Origin: Gemmatimonas sp. | GTDB taxonomy: Bacteria > Gemmatimonadota > Gemmatimonadetes > Gemmatimonadales > Gemmatimonadaceae | DNA length: 64,000 nucleotides | Direction of reading: 5' to 3' | Assembly: GCA_011390805.1 (NCBI GenBank) | Contig: JAABRT010000003.1 | Location: 56,047 to 120,046 of the forward strand | Shown: positions 54,095 through 62,687 of the stretch, in pieces | How the letters are laid out: the number at the start of each line of letters is the position of its first letter | How positions within the stretch are numbered: the stretch's first letter is position 1 | Translations under genes and position numbers: made by a program | The notes under the pieces: model-generated | Databases searched by the model: none | What the model was told of the DNA's origin: nothing | What the model saw: only the letters and a program-made list of their open reading frames with translations

Positions 54095-55231
54095 ATGACA
54101 TCGCCCTTTCAGCCTGATGAACTTCGTCGCTACCAGCGCCACCTGAGCCTGCCACAAGTCGGGCTCGCCGGCCAACAGCGCCTGCGCGAGGCGCGCGTGC
54201 TCATTGTCGGGGCCGGTGGATTGGGCTCGCCTACAGCACTCTACCTTGCCGCTGCCGGCGTGGGCACGATCGGGCTCGTAGACAATGATGTCGTGGACGA
54301 GAGCAACCTGCAGCGCCAGCTGCTGCACGGCACCAAAGACATCGGACGCTCCAAACTTCACTCGGCGCGCGATCGGCTGCACGATGTCAACCCGCACGTG
54401 CAGGTGATCACACACGCGGCGTGGCTCACCTCGCAGAATGCCCTTGGTATCATTGCCGACTATGACATTGTGCTCGATGGCACCGATAACTTTGCCACCC
54501 GTTATCTCATCAACGATGCCTGCGTGCTGCTGGGAAAACCCAATGTGCACGGCGCAATTTTTCAGTTCGATGGACAGGCGTCGGTGTTCGCAACCGCCGA
54601 TGGTCCCTGCTACCGCTGCCTGTACCCGGAGCCTCCCCCTCCCGGCTCAGTGCCCGATTGTGCAACCGGGGGCGTATTCGGGGTACTGCCCGGACTTGTG
54701 GGTACGATTCAGGCCGTTGAAACGATCAAGCTGATTCTCAACACCGGCGATTCCCTCGCGGGTCGTCTGCTCATGATCGATACGCTCTCGATGCAGTTCC
54801 GGCAGGTGAGCGTGGAGCGCGACCCTGACTGTCCGGCCTGCGGAACGCACGAGATCACGGCACTGATTGACTACGATCAGTTTTGCGGAACGCCAGCTAT
54901 TGGTGCCGCGTCACCAGGCGCAATCAACGTCCCCGAGGTCACATCGGAGGAGGTGCGTGCCATGATCGCGTCCAATCCGGCACTGTGCATTGTTGATGTG
55001 CGCGAACCGCACGAAACCGCCAGCGGCACGATTGCCGGCGCACTGCTCATTCCGCTTGCGACGCTCCCGGCGCATCTGGAATCGCTGGCGCTTGCGCAGC
55101 ATATCATCACCGTGTGTCAAAGCGGCAAGCGCAGCGCCGTGGCCGCGCGTCAACTCACTGAAGCCGGAGCGCCGAGCGTACACTCACTCGCCGGCGGCAT
55201 GAATGCCTGGGGCGCGGCAGTCGCCGGTTGA
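54095..55231 (+). CDS. MoeB/ThiF adenylyltransferase with C-terminal rhodanese domain
   Basis: A 378-residue MoeBR/MOCS3-type protein. The E1-like domain has VLIVGAGGLGSPTALYLAAA, DNDVVDESNLQRQLL, and the zinc-binding Cys pairs CYRCLYP and CPACG. The rhodanese domain (about 275-378) has CIVDVREPHE and TVCQSGKRSA with the persulfide Cys. It adenylates the C-terminal Gly of a sulfur carrier and transfers sulfur to it. The MoaD-like gene of the divergent operon is the obvious partner. The start at 54095 is 174 bp from the start of that operon. Confidence 0.92.
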   Translation: MTSPFQPDELRRYQRHLSLPQVGLAGQQRLREARVLIVGAGGLGSPTALYLAAAGVGTIGLVDNDVVDESNLQRQLLHGTKDIGRSKLHSARDRLHDVNPHVQVITHAAWLTSQNALGIIADYDIVLDGTDNFATRYLINDACVLLGKPNVHGAIFQFDGQASVFATADGPCYRCLYPEPPPPGSVPDCATGGVFGVLPGLVGTIQAVETIKLILNTGDSLAGRLLMIDTLSMQFRQVSVERDPDCPACGTHEITALIDYDQFCGTPAIGAASPGAINVPEVTSEEVRAMIASNPALCIVDVREPHETASGTIAGALLIPLATLPAHLESLALAQHIITVCQSGKRSAVAARQLTEAGAPSVHSLAGGMNAWGAAVAG

Positions 55232-55236
55232 ACGGC

Positions 55237-55396
55237 TTTACCGCAGAGCCGCAGAGGCACAGAGAAACCGCAACAGATTTTTTAGTGGGTCTGTTGCAGT
55301 TCCACCTCCAAAATCATTCCCGCATCGCACCAGCACGCGGCGCAGAGCACGCTGTTCTCTGCGTCGCTGCGGCTCCGCGGTAAATGCAGTTGCAGC
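55237..55396. repeat. Dispersed palindromic element, copy 3
   Basis: Left arm TTTACCGCAGAGCCGCAGAG, right arm its imperfect complement ending CTCCGCGGTAAATGCAGTT. The 36-bp core (55271-55306) matches that of copy 2 in opposite orientation, 34 of 36 bases. It lies between two convergent genes and may also act as a terminator. Confidence 0.8.
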
Positions 55397-56736
55397 TACG
55401 CCGCCCGTGCCGGCGGGTCGTCTGATTCATCGGGTACCATTGACGCGTTCCACGAGCCCTCAGCCTTCGCAATGAAGGTGGTCGCAACCAGGTCGCCTGT
55501 GACGTTAGTTGTTGTGCGCGCCATGTCGAGAATACGGTCCACACCCAGGATCAGCGCAATGCCCTCACCCGGCACACCGAACATCGCCAGAATACCGATC
55601 AGCAACGGCAGGGAGCCGCCGGGCACACCCGCCGCGCCAATCGCGGTTATCACGCACATCACCATGATGATCGCCTGATCACCCAGCGACAGCGACACAC
55701 CAAACACCTGCGCCAGGAAAATCACGGTTACACCCTCAAAGAGCGATGTGCCATTCATGTTCATCGTAGCGCCGAGTGGCAGCACAAAGCCGGCAATCTG
55801 CGGCGGAATACCGAGTCGCTGTTCGGCCGTTGCAATGGAGGTGGGCAACGTGCCGCTGCTTGAGCTCGTGGAGAACGCCGTGATCATCGGCGCACGAACG
55901 CGCGCGAAAAACGTGAGCGGAGAGATGCCCACGAACAGCCGGAGAATCCAGCTGTAGTTCACCACGATATGCAACGTGAGGGCCAGCAACACTACGGTGA
56001 CATACACCGCGAGCGGCTGCAACAGCGACAGCCCGAAGCGTGACGTCACGCCGAAAATCAGGCCGGCCACACCATACGGGGCAATCTTCATGGCCATATC
56101 CACGATCTTGAGCACAATCTCGTTCAGTGCCTCAAGAAACGTGATCATCATCTTGCCGCGCTCGGCGGTGATCATTGTGATGGCGGCGCCAAACACGATG
56201 CCAAAAAAGATGATGCCGAGCAAATCGAGATCAACGGCCGATTTGACCGGATTGCGCGTCACAACGTTCACCAGCGTCTGAATACCAAACGTTGATGTTT
56301 CGGCGGCCTGCATGCGCACCGCGGCATCGCCACCGTACGTCTCCATGAGCTGCGTGCGCACCTCCGGGGTTATGCGGGTACCGGGACGCAGCGTCTGCAC
56401 GAGCAGCAGGCCAACCGTGACAGAGAGCGCTGTGCTGAAGAGAAAAAAGCCCAGCGTCTTCGCGCCAATGCGTCCCACGCGCTTGAGATCACCCAGCCCC
56501 GCCACGCCCAGCGAAATGGACGCAAACACCAACGGAATCACGATCATGAACAGCAGGTTCAGGAAGATCGCGCCAATCGGGCCGGCCAGATACTTGTTGA
56601 CGTTCACCACCAGCGGGTGCGTGCCACCGAGCGTCAGGTTTGCCGCGATACCAACCAGTGCGCCGATCAGCAGGCCGCTCAGGATTTTGGTGTGCAAAGG
56701 AACAGACTTCGACGTTTTCGTCGGAGTGGCAGTCAT
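55396..56736 (-). CDS. Dicarboxylate/amino acid:cation symporter (SLC1/DAACS)
   Basis: A 446-residue transporter from the ATG at 56736 (MTATPTKTSKSVPLHTKILS); the frame upstream of it has no features. The SLC1 hallmarks are AFSTSSSSGTLPTSIA (serine-rich hairpin HP1), VLPLGATMNMNGTSLF (NMNGT motif of TM7) and LPLLIGILAMFGVPGEGIAL (HP2). The family takes up glutamate, aspartate or C4-dicarboxylates with Na+ or H+. It has eight helices and two re-entrant loops. The substrate class cannot be decided from sequence. The terminal residues lie near element 3. Confidence 0.92.
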   Translation of the reverse strand: MTATPTKTSKSVPLHTKILSGLLIGALVGIAANLTLGGTHPLVVNVNKYLAGPIGAIFLNLLFMIVIPLVFASISLGVAGLGDLKRVGRIGAKTLGFFLFSTALSVTVGLLLVQTLRPGTRITPEVRTQLMETYGGDAAVRMQAAETSTFGIQTLVNVVTRNPVKSAVDLDLLGIIFFGIVFGAAITMITAERGKMMITFLEALNEIVLKIVDMAMKIAPYGVAGLIFGVTSRFGLSLLQPLAVYVTVVLLALTLHIVVNYSWILRLFVGISPLTFFARVRAPMITAFSTSSSSGTLPTSIATAEQRLGIPPQIAGFVLPLGATMNMNGTSLFEGVTVIFLAQVFGVSLSLGDQAIIMVMCVITAIGAAGVPGGSLPLLIGILAMFGVPGEGIALILGVDRILDMARTTTNVTGDLVATTFIAKAEGSWNASMVPDESDDPPARAA

Positions 56737-56947
56737 GTATGCGTGGGAAGGCGGCAGTCGCCGCGGTGGGACGCACATGTGCGTGCGTTCAGCAGGAATG
56801 CGTGGCGGGAATATCACGGGACTGCCATGACGAGACAAGAGCGCGGGCCGCTCCGGCGCTGCCGTCTCACGCCGCAAGCGCGTCTCTCCCGCACATCTCT
56901 CTTGTATCCGCTTGCCGATTTACGCCCCCTACGCGCACCTTTCGCGC

Positions 56948-58429
56948 GTGAATAATCCCTCCCAACACACCGCACCTGCGCTTGGCCAGGCCCTCATCCC
57001 GGTCATCGTGCTCGTCGCGCTGCTGGCCGTGTCCGTCTACCTGTATGGCGACGGCGCGTCGTCCGGGCCCAACCAGTTGGCGCTCCTGCTCTCGGCGATG
57101 GCCGCCGCGGCGCTTGGCTGGCGCAACGGGCACAGCTGGAAAGATCTGCAGGCCGGTATCGTGCACGGCATCTCGCTCGCCACTGGTGCCATTCTCATTC
57201 TGCTCATGGTGGGCTCGCTTATCGGCAGCTGGATTCTGTCGGGTACCGTGCCCACGATGATTCACATGGGACTCTCGGTGCTCAGTCCCACCTGGTTCTA
57301 CGCCGCCGCGGTGGTGATTTGTGCAATCGTCGCCTTGGCCACCGGCAGCTCGTGGACCACTGCGGGCACGATTGGCGTGGCGTTAATCGGAATTGCGACC
57401 GTGCAAGGGCTGAATCTGGGAATGGCAGCTGGCGCGGTGATTTCCGGTGCGTATTTCGGTGACAAAATGTCGCCGCTTTCCGACACCACCAATCTGGCGC
57501 CGGCCATGGCCGGTACAGATCTGTTCACTCACATCCGTCACATGGTGTGGACCACCACGCCCAGCATTCTTATTGCGATTGCGCTCTACGCCGGTCTTGG
57601 CCTGTGGTTGGGCGGAGCCACCGACACCTCCGATGTACTGGTCATTCAGCAGCAGCTGGCCACCCAGTTCAACATCAGCTGGGTGAATCTGCTACCCGCT
57701 GTTGTTGTCATCGCGCTAGTGGTACGCAAGGTGCCCGCGTTTCCAGCATTGCTCATCGGTGCGCTTACCGGCTGTGTATTTGCCGTGGGCTTTCAGCGTG
57801 AAGCGGTGTTGCGCTTTGTTGGTGAGACCGATTTACCAACATCGCTTGCACTGCTCAAGGGCGCATGGACCTCATTGTTTGACGGTTACGCTCTGCAATC
57901 GGGGAATACGGCGCTCGACGAACTGCTCTCCCGCGGCGGCATGTCAAGCATGCTCAACACCGTCTGGCTCATTCTCATGGCGATGACATTTGGTGCCGTG
58001 ATGGAGACTACAGGCATGTTGCAGCGCATTGCCGCGTCCATTCTGAGCTCCGTACGTGGCACGGGCAGTCTCATTGCCGCCACGCTCTGCACGGCAATCG
58101 GCATGAACATCATTGCATCGGACCAGTACATCGCGATTGTGCTGCCGGGTCGCATGTTCCGCGCTGAGTTCCGCCGTCGCGGCCTCAGCCCCAAAAATCT
58201 TTCGCGTGCGCTGGAGGATGGCGGCACGCTCACATCGGCGCTTGTGCCGTGGAATACATGCGGAGCGTTCATGGCCGGCACGCTGGGGGTGGCCACACTC
58301 ACGTATGCGCCGTTTGCGTTTTTTAATCTCATTAATCCGGTGATATCGCTCATTTACGGCTTCACCGGTTTCACGATTCAGAAACTGTCGCCTGCGGAGC
58401 TTGACGAGGAGCAGCCGCTGACGGCGTGA
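56948..58429 (+). CDS. Na+/H+ antiporter, NhaC family
   Basis: A membrane protein of about 493 residues from the GTG at 56948 (a TTG at 56912 is an alternative; there is no ATG). About 12 transmembrane segments are seen, including ILILLMVGSLIGSWILSGTV and ATGSSWTTAGTIGVALIG, an NhaC-type conserved segment. GAYFGDKMSPLSDTTNLAPA is the family's most conserved motif, and SDQYIAIVLPGRMF with LVPWNTCGAFMAG complete the pattern. NhaC proteins exchange Na+ for H+, and relatives exchange malate/lactate. The short divergent region upstream shows no distinct operator. Confidence 0.92.
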   Translation: MNNPSQHTAPALGQALIPVIVLVALLAVSVYLYGDGASSGPNQLALLLSAMAAAALGWRNGHSWKDLQAGIVHGISLATGAILILLMVGSLIGSWILSGTVPTMIHMGLSVLSPTWFYAAAVVICAIVALATGSSWTTAGTIGVALIGIATVQGLNLGMAAGAVISGAYFGDKMSPLSDTTNLAPAMAGTDLFTHIRHMVWTTTPSILIAIALYAGLGLWLGGATDTSDVLVIQQQLATQFNISWVNLLPAVVVIALVVRKVPAFPALLIGALTGCVFAVGFQREAVLRFVGETDLPTSLALLKGAWTSLFDGYALQSGNTALDELLSRGGMSSMLNTVWLILMAMTFGAVMETTGMLQRIAASILSSVRGTGSLIAATLCTAIGMNIIASDQYIAIVLPGRMFRAEFRRRGLSPKNLSRALEDGGTLTSALVPWNTCGAFMAGTLGVATLTYAPFAFFNLINPVISLIYGFTGFTIQKLSPAELDEEQPLTA

Positions 58430-58556
58430 GCCTATTGACGGCATTCCGGTGTGCAGCGAGTATCCGTCCAAAAGTCCCGCTGAAGCAATCTTCAGGTACT
58501 CTGGCCAGCCACAGGAATGAGCGCATGAGAACGCCCCCGGTGAAGAAAGGTGAACC

Positions 58557-60482
58557 GTGAGCGTGCACGCGCAGGAGCTGCTGCAGCAGCAGGCAGCACA
58601 ATACCGGTTGCTGTTCGATGCGCATCCGGAACCCATGTGGGTGTACGACGAAGCCACGCTGGCGTTTCTTGCCGTCAATGATGCGGCGATCAAGCGCTAT
58701 GGCTGGACGCGTGACGAGTTCCTGCGCATGACGATTGCCGACATCCGCCCCGATGAAGACATGGCACTCTTGCGCACCCAGATTGCCGACTACACGCCCG
58801 GTCCGCGCAGCAGCGGGTACTGGCGTCATCTCACCAAAAGCGGTGACGAACTGTGGGTGGAGGTGTCGTCGAACCGTCTGCTCTTTGAGTCCACGCCGGC
58901 ACGCATGGTGGTGGCGTACGATGTCACCGCACAGCGGCGCGCGGAGATCGAAGTGCGGCGCGCTGACACGCTGCGCCGGGTGGCCGCGAAGACGGCACGA
59001 CTGGGTGGATGGATGCTTGATTTGCCGGCCCGCACGCTCTGGCTGAGTGACGACGCACGAGCGCTGCTGGAGTTCGAGGCTGATGCGTCAGTAACACTTG
59101 AAGACTTCGTCGGACTGGTGGTGGCCGAATCCAGACGCGAAATAGCGCGGGCGTTTGAACAGTGCGTGCAACATGGAGAGTCCTTTGATCTGGAAGTAGA
59201 ACTCGTTACGCACCCCGGCAGCCGGTGCTGGACGCGTATCACGGGAGAGGCAGAACGGGACGCGCAGGGCAACATCAGCCAAGTAGGCGGCGGCGTGCAG
59301 GACATTGGCGAGCGTCGCAAACTCGAGCAGCAGTTTCTTCGCGCGCAGCGCATGGAAAGCATCGGCACACTCGCCGGCGGTATTGCGCACGATCTGAACA
59401 ACGTGCTCACACCGATTCTCATGTCCATCGAGTTGCTGCGGGAACCGCTGAGCGCGCAGGAAAAACATTCCACACTCGACATGCTCGAAACCAGTGCAAG
59501 CCGCGGCGCCGAGATGGTTGGCCAGGTGCTGTCGTTTGCGCGGGGGGTGGAAGGACGACGCTTGCAGGTCCCGGCACACCGGTTGCTCGCCGATTTGCAA
59601 AAACTGGCGGGCGAAACGTTCCCGCGCAGCATCGCGATCCGTACCACCGTACAACCGGATCTGCCGCCGATTGCGGGTGATCCTACTCAGCTGCATCAGG
59701 TGTTGTTGAATCTGGCAGTCAACGCACGCGATGCCATGCCCGATGGCGGCAGCCTTCACTTTCATGCCGAACGTTTCATGGTAGACGAACTGGCCGAGGC
59801 GGTGACGCAGGAGTTGGGCCCCGGTGAGTATGTGCTGCTCACCGTTGAAGACTCGGGCATTGGGATTCCAGCCGATCAACTCGAGCGCGTGTTTGATCCG
59901 TTTTTTACGACCAAGGAACTTGGGAAGGGAACCGGCCTTGGCCTCTCCACATCGCTGGCGATTGTAAGAAGTCACGGAGGTGCACTGCGTGCGTACAGTG
60001 AGCCGGGTAAGGGCACCACATTCCGCATCTACCTGCCGGCCGCCAACGCCAGCCATGTCGCAGCACGCGATACAGAGGCCGTGGAGTTACCGCGTGGCGC
60101 CGGAGAGCTCGTGCTGGTGGTGGACGACGAAGCGTCGGTACGGGAAATCACCAGACAGACGCTCGAAGCCTTTGGCTATCGCGTGCTGGTAGCGTCGGAT
60201 GGCGCTGAAGCCGTGGCCGTCTACGCCACGCATACAACAGAGGTGGCGCTGGTGCTCACTGACATGATGATGCCGGTGATGGACGGCGTCACGATGATTC
60301 ACGTTTTGCGTCGCATGAATCCGCAGCTTCGCATCATTGCCGCCAGCGGTCTGGTCGCCAACAGCAGCGTGGCGCGTGCCTCAGGTGCAGGTGTGCGCCA
60401 CTTCCTGCCCAAGCCGTACACTGCACAAACACTGCTCACACTCATGCGCACGGTACTCTCCGAAACTGAGCACGCTCCGTGA
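58557..60482 (+). CDS. Hybrid PAS histidine kinase with receiver domain
   Basis: A 641-residue cytoplasmic protein. The GTG start has AAAGGTG five bases upstream. PAS domain 1 (about 10-130) begins EPMWVYDEATLAFLAVND; PAS domain 2 (about 130-255) follows. The HisKA helix contains LAGGIAHDLNNVLTPIL with phosphorylated His278; the ATPase region has NLAVNARDAMPDGG (N box) and DSGIGIP. The C-terminal receiver has VVDDEASVREI and the phospho-acceptor Asp569 in LVLTDMMMP. No transmembrane helix is seen. The output is unclear: an orphan hybrid kinase that may pass phosphate to a separate Hpt protein. Confidence 0.92.
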   Translation: MSVHAQELLQQQAAQYRLLFDAHPEPMWVYDEATLAFLAVNDAAIKRYGWTRDEFLRMTIADIRPDEDMALLRTQIADYTPGPRSSGYWRHLTKSGDELWVEVSSNRLLFESTPARMVVAYDVTAQRRAEIEVRRADTLRRVAAKTARLGGWMLDLPARTLWLSDDARALLEFEADASVTLEDFVGLVVAESRREIARAFEQCVQHGESFDLEVELVTHPGSRCWTRITGEAERDAQGNISQVGGGVQDIGERRKLEQQFLRAQRMESIGTLAGGIAHDLNNVLTPILMSIELLREPLSAQEKHSTLDMLETSASRGAEMVGQVLSFARGVEGRRLQVPAHRLLADLQKLAGETFPRSIAIRTTVQPDLPPIAGDPTQLHQVLLNLAVNARDAMPDGGSLHFHAERFMVDELAEAVTQELGPGEYVLLTVEDSGIGIPADQLERVFDPFFTTKELGKGTGLGLSTSLAIVRSHGGALRAYSEPGKGTTFRIYLPAANASHVAARDTEAVELPRGAGELVLVVDDEASVREITRQTLEAFGYRVLVASDGAEAVAVYATHTTEVALVLTDMMMPVMDGVTMIHVLRRMNPQLRIIAASGLVANSSVARASGAGVRHFLPKPYTAQTLLTLMRTVLSETEHAP

Positions 60483-60492
60483 GCGGGCATTC

Positions 60493-61470
60493 ATGAGCGA
60501 CACACTGATTCCGCGTATTGCGCGCGTTGCCGTTGTGCAGGATGCGCCGGTGGCCTTTGATGCGGATGCCACCATTGAACACGTGCGAACGCTTACGGCA
60601 GAGGCTGCATCGCAGGGCGCCCAACTGGTGCTCTTTCCCGAAGCATTTGTGAGCGCGTATCCACGCGGCCTCAGCTTTGGCACGCTGATCGGGAGTCGCT
60701 CGCCTGAAGGAAGGGAATGGTTTCGCCGTTACGCCGCATCGAGTGTGACCATTCCCGGCACACACTGCGATGCACTCGGCGCAATCGCCCGCGCACAGCG
60801 CGTGTATCTGGTTATCGGTGTCATTGAGCACGAGGGCGGCACGCTCTACTGCACGGTACTCTATTTCGCGCCCGACGGACAGCTGCTCGGCAAGCACCGC
60901 AAGCTCATGCCAACCGCCGCCGAACGACTGGTCTGGGGACAGGGTGACGGCAGCACACTGGGCGCACACGCGACGCCGCTGGGCGTCATCGGCGCCGGCG
61001 TCTGCTGGGAAAACTTCATGCCCATGTTTCGCATGAGCCTGTACGCGCAGGGAGTTGAGCTCTATCTCGCGCCTACCGCCGACAGCCGCGAATCGTGGAT
61101 TGCCAGCATGCGGCACATCGCCATGGAAGGGCGCTGTTTTGTGCTGTCGGCCAATCAGTTTGCACGCCGGTCAGACTATCCACCGGACTATCCGCTCGAA
61201 TCCGACGTGCCCTCGGACAGCATCATCACACGCGGCGGCAGCTGCATCGTGCATCCGCTTGGTGAGGTAATCGTCGGTCCGGTGTACGATCAACCGGCGC
61301 TGCTGCTGGCCGATCTCGACATGCACGATATCACGCGCGCGCGATTTGATTTCGATGTCACCGGCCACTACGCCAGACCCGATGTGTTTGCACTGCAGAT
61401 CGACACACGTGCCCGGCCTGCTGTCGCGTTTCATGTACCGATTGAGCGTAACGACGTGCCCGCTGAGTGA
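60493..61470 (+). CDS. Nitrilase
   Basis: A 325-residue carbon-nitrogen hydrolase from the ATG at 60493 ([19 protein letters not shown]). The catalytic triad is Glu50 in [15 protein letters not shown], Lys137 in [15 protein letters not shown] and Cys171 in [11 protein letters not shown]. The CWEN sequence after the catalytic Cys is characteristic of true nitrilases (nitrile to acid and ammonia) rather than amidases or ureidopropionases. It lies 10 bp after the hybrid kinase stop and 38 bp before the Gdx-like gene, so all may be co-transcribed. Confidence 0.92.
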   Translation: MSDTLIPRIARVAVVQDAPVAFDADATIEHVRTLTAEAASQGAQLVLFPEAFVSAYPRGLSFGTLIGSRSPEGREWFRRYAASSVTIPGTHCDALGAIARAQRVYLVIGVIEHEGGTLYCTVLYFAPDGQLLGKHRKLMPTAAERLVWGQGDGSTLGAHATPLGVIGAGVCWENFMPMFRMSLYAQGVELYLAPTADSRESWIASMRHIAMEGRCFVLSANQFARRSDYPPDYPLESDVPSDSIITRGGSCIVHPLGEVIVGPVYDQPALLLADLDMHDITRARFDFDVTGHYARPDVFALQIDTRARPAVAFHVPIERNDVPAE

Positions 61471-61508
61471 CATTTATTGAGTCTGACTTCCCGAGACGTG
61501 GGGTTTAC

Positions 61509-61832
61509 ATGGCGTGGTACGTGCTGGTGATTGCCGGAATCTTCGAGGTCGGATGGGCCGTAGGACTCAAGTACACCGAGGGATTCACACGTTTGTGGCC
61601 TACCGTGGGTACCGCTGCGGCGTTGTTTGCCAGCATGGCGCTGCTCGGAATCGCGTTGCGCGATCTCCCGCTGGGCACCGCCTACGCGGTGTGGACCGGC
61701 ATCGGCACGATCGGCACCGCGTTACTTGGAATGCTGTTGTTTCGTGAACCTGCAACAGTGATGCGTCTACTGTGCATATCACTCATTGTGATCGGCATTG
61801 TTGGTTTGAAGGTTGTCACACCTGATCCGTAA
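61509..61832 (+). CDS. SMR-family exporter, Gdx/SugE type (guanidinium exporter)
   Basis: A 107-residue four-helix membrane protein from the ATG at 61509. [19 protein letters not shown] carries Glu13, the proton/substrate-coupling residue of SMR proteins, and the WxxGLKYT-GF signature separating Gdx (SugE) from EmrE-like drug exporters. [19 protein letters not shown] is the GxG dimerisation motif. Gdx proteins export guanidinium in exchange for protons as antiparallel dimers. No guanidine riboswitch is seen upstream. The neighbouring nitrilase suggests handling of small nitrogenous compounds, by inference. Confidence 0.9.
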   Translation: MAWYVLVIAGIFEVGWAVGLKYTEGFTRLWPTVGTAAALFASMALLGIALRDLPLGTAYAVWTGIGTIGTALLGMLLFREPATVMRLLCISLIVIGIVGLKVVTPDP

Positions 61833-61847
61833 GGACTACTGTTGCAG

Positions 61848-62687
61848 ATGAGTGTAAAGCCGGTTCTTGATCGATTTAACGTGCGTGTTGGTGGTCATGG
61901 CAGTCATGCGTTGCTGTTCGCTCACGGCTTTGGCTGCGATCAGGCCATGTGGCGGTTCGTGGCACCGGCGTTTGAAGCGAGCCATCGTGTGGTGCTGTTT
62001 GACTATGCAGGACACGGCGGGGGCGACCCGGCGGCCCATGACCCGGAGCGTCACAGCACACTGCACGGTTACGTCCAGGATGTACTGGCTGTCATGGATG
62101 CGTTGCGACTGGAGCGTGTGACGCTGGTGGGGCACTCGGTGAGCGCGACGGTGGCGCTGCTGGCCGCATCACAGCAGCCCGAGCGATTTGATCGGCTCGT
62201 ACTGGTGGGCCCGTCGCCCTGCTACGTGAATGAGCCACCGCACTATTATGGTGGGTTCGAACGTGCTGATATTGATGGTATGCTCGAACTCATGCAGAAG
62301 AACTACACCGGCTGGGCTGGCGCACTGGCGCCCGTAATCGTGGCCAACAGCGAGCAGCCGCAGTTCGCGCGGGAGCTTGAGACAAGTTTTTGCGCGGTTG
62401 ATCCTGACATTGCCCACCAGTTTGCCTCGGTCACCTTTTTGTCGGATCATCGGGATGTGGTGCAGCATGTCACTACCCCCGCGCTCATTCTGCAGTGCAC
62501 AGATGACGCAATCGCCCCTGAAGCCGTGGGACGGTATCTGGCCGAACGTTTGCCGCAGAGTACGTTTTACCACATGCGCGCAACAGGGCACACGCCACAC
62601 CTGACGCATCCGCACGAGACAATTGCCGCTATTCGCGCGTATCTCAAGACGCCGGTCGGACAACCGATTACGCTGGGAGATCCATGA
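61848..62687 (+). CDS. RsbQ-like alpha/beta hydrolase
   Basis: A 279-residue hydrolase from the ATG at 61848 (a TTG six bases earlier is possible). It opens LDRFNVRVGGHGSHALLFAHGFGCD. The catalytic residues are Ser97 (GHSVSA), Asp219 (CTDDAIAP) and His248 (TGHTPHLTHP), one to zero residues from RsbQ of Bacillus subtilis. This group also includes the plant receptors KAI2 and D14, which bind butenolides. RsbQ is needed for the PAS phosphatase RsbP to sense energy stress; here the gene overlaps a PAS histidine kinase gene by 4 bp (ATGA), so the hydrolase probably supplies the ligand or signal for that kinase. Confidence 0.9.
   Translation: MSVKPVLDRFNVRVGGHGSHALLFAHGFGCDQAMWRFVAPAFEASHRVVLFDYAGHGGGDPAAHDPERHSTLHGYVQDVLAVMDALRLERVTLVGHSVSATVALLAASQQPERFDRLVLVGPSPCYVNEPPHYYGGFERADIDGMLELMQKNYTGWAGALAPVIVANSEQPQFARELETSFCAVDPDIAHQFASVTFLSDHRDVVQHVTTPALILQCTDDAIAPEAVGRYLAERLPQSTFYHMRATGHTPHLTHPHETIAAIRAYLKTPVGQPITLGDP

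Noticed and set aside
61471..61508. Guanidine riboswitch upstream of the Gdx-like gene
   Set aside because: Only 38 bp separate it from the nitrilase. There is one weak CCC/GGG hairpin with ACGT in the loop, not two hairpins with ACGR loops.
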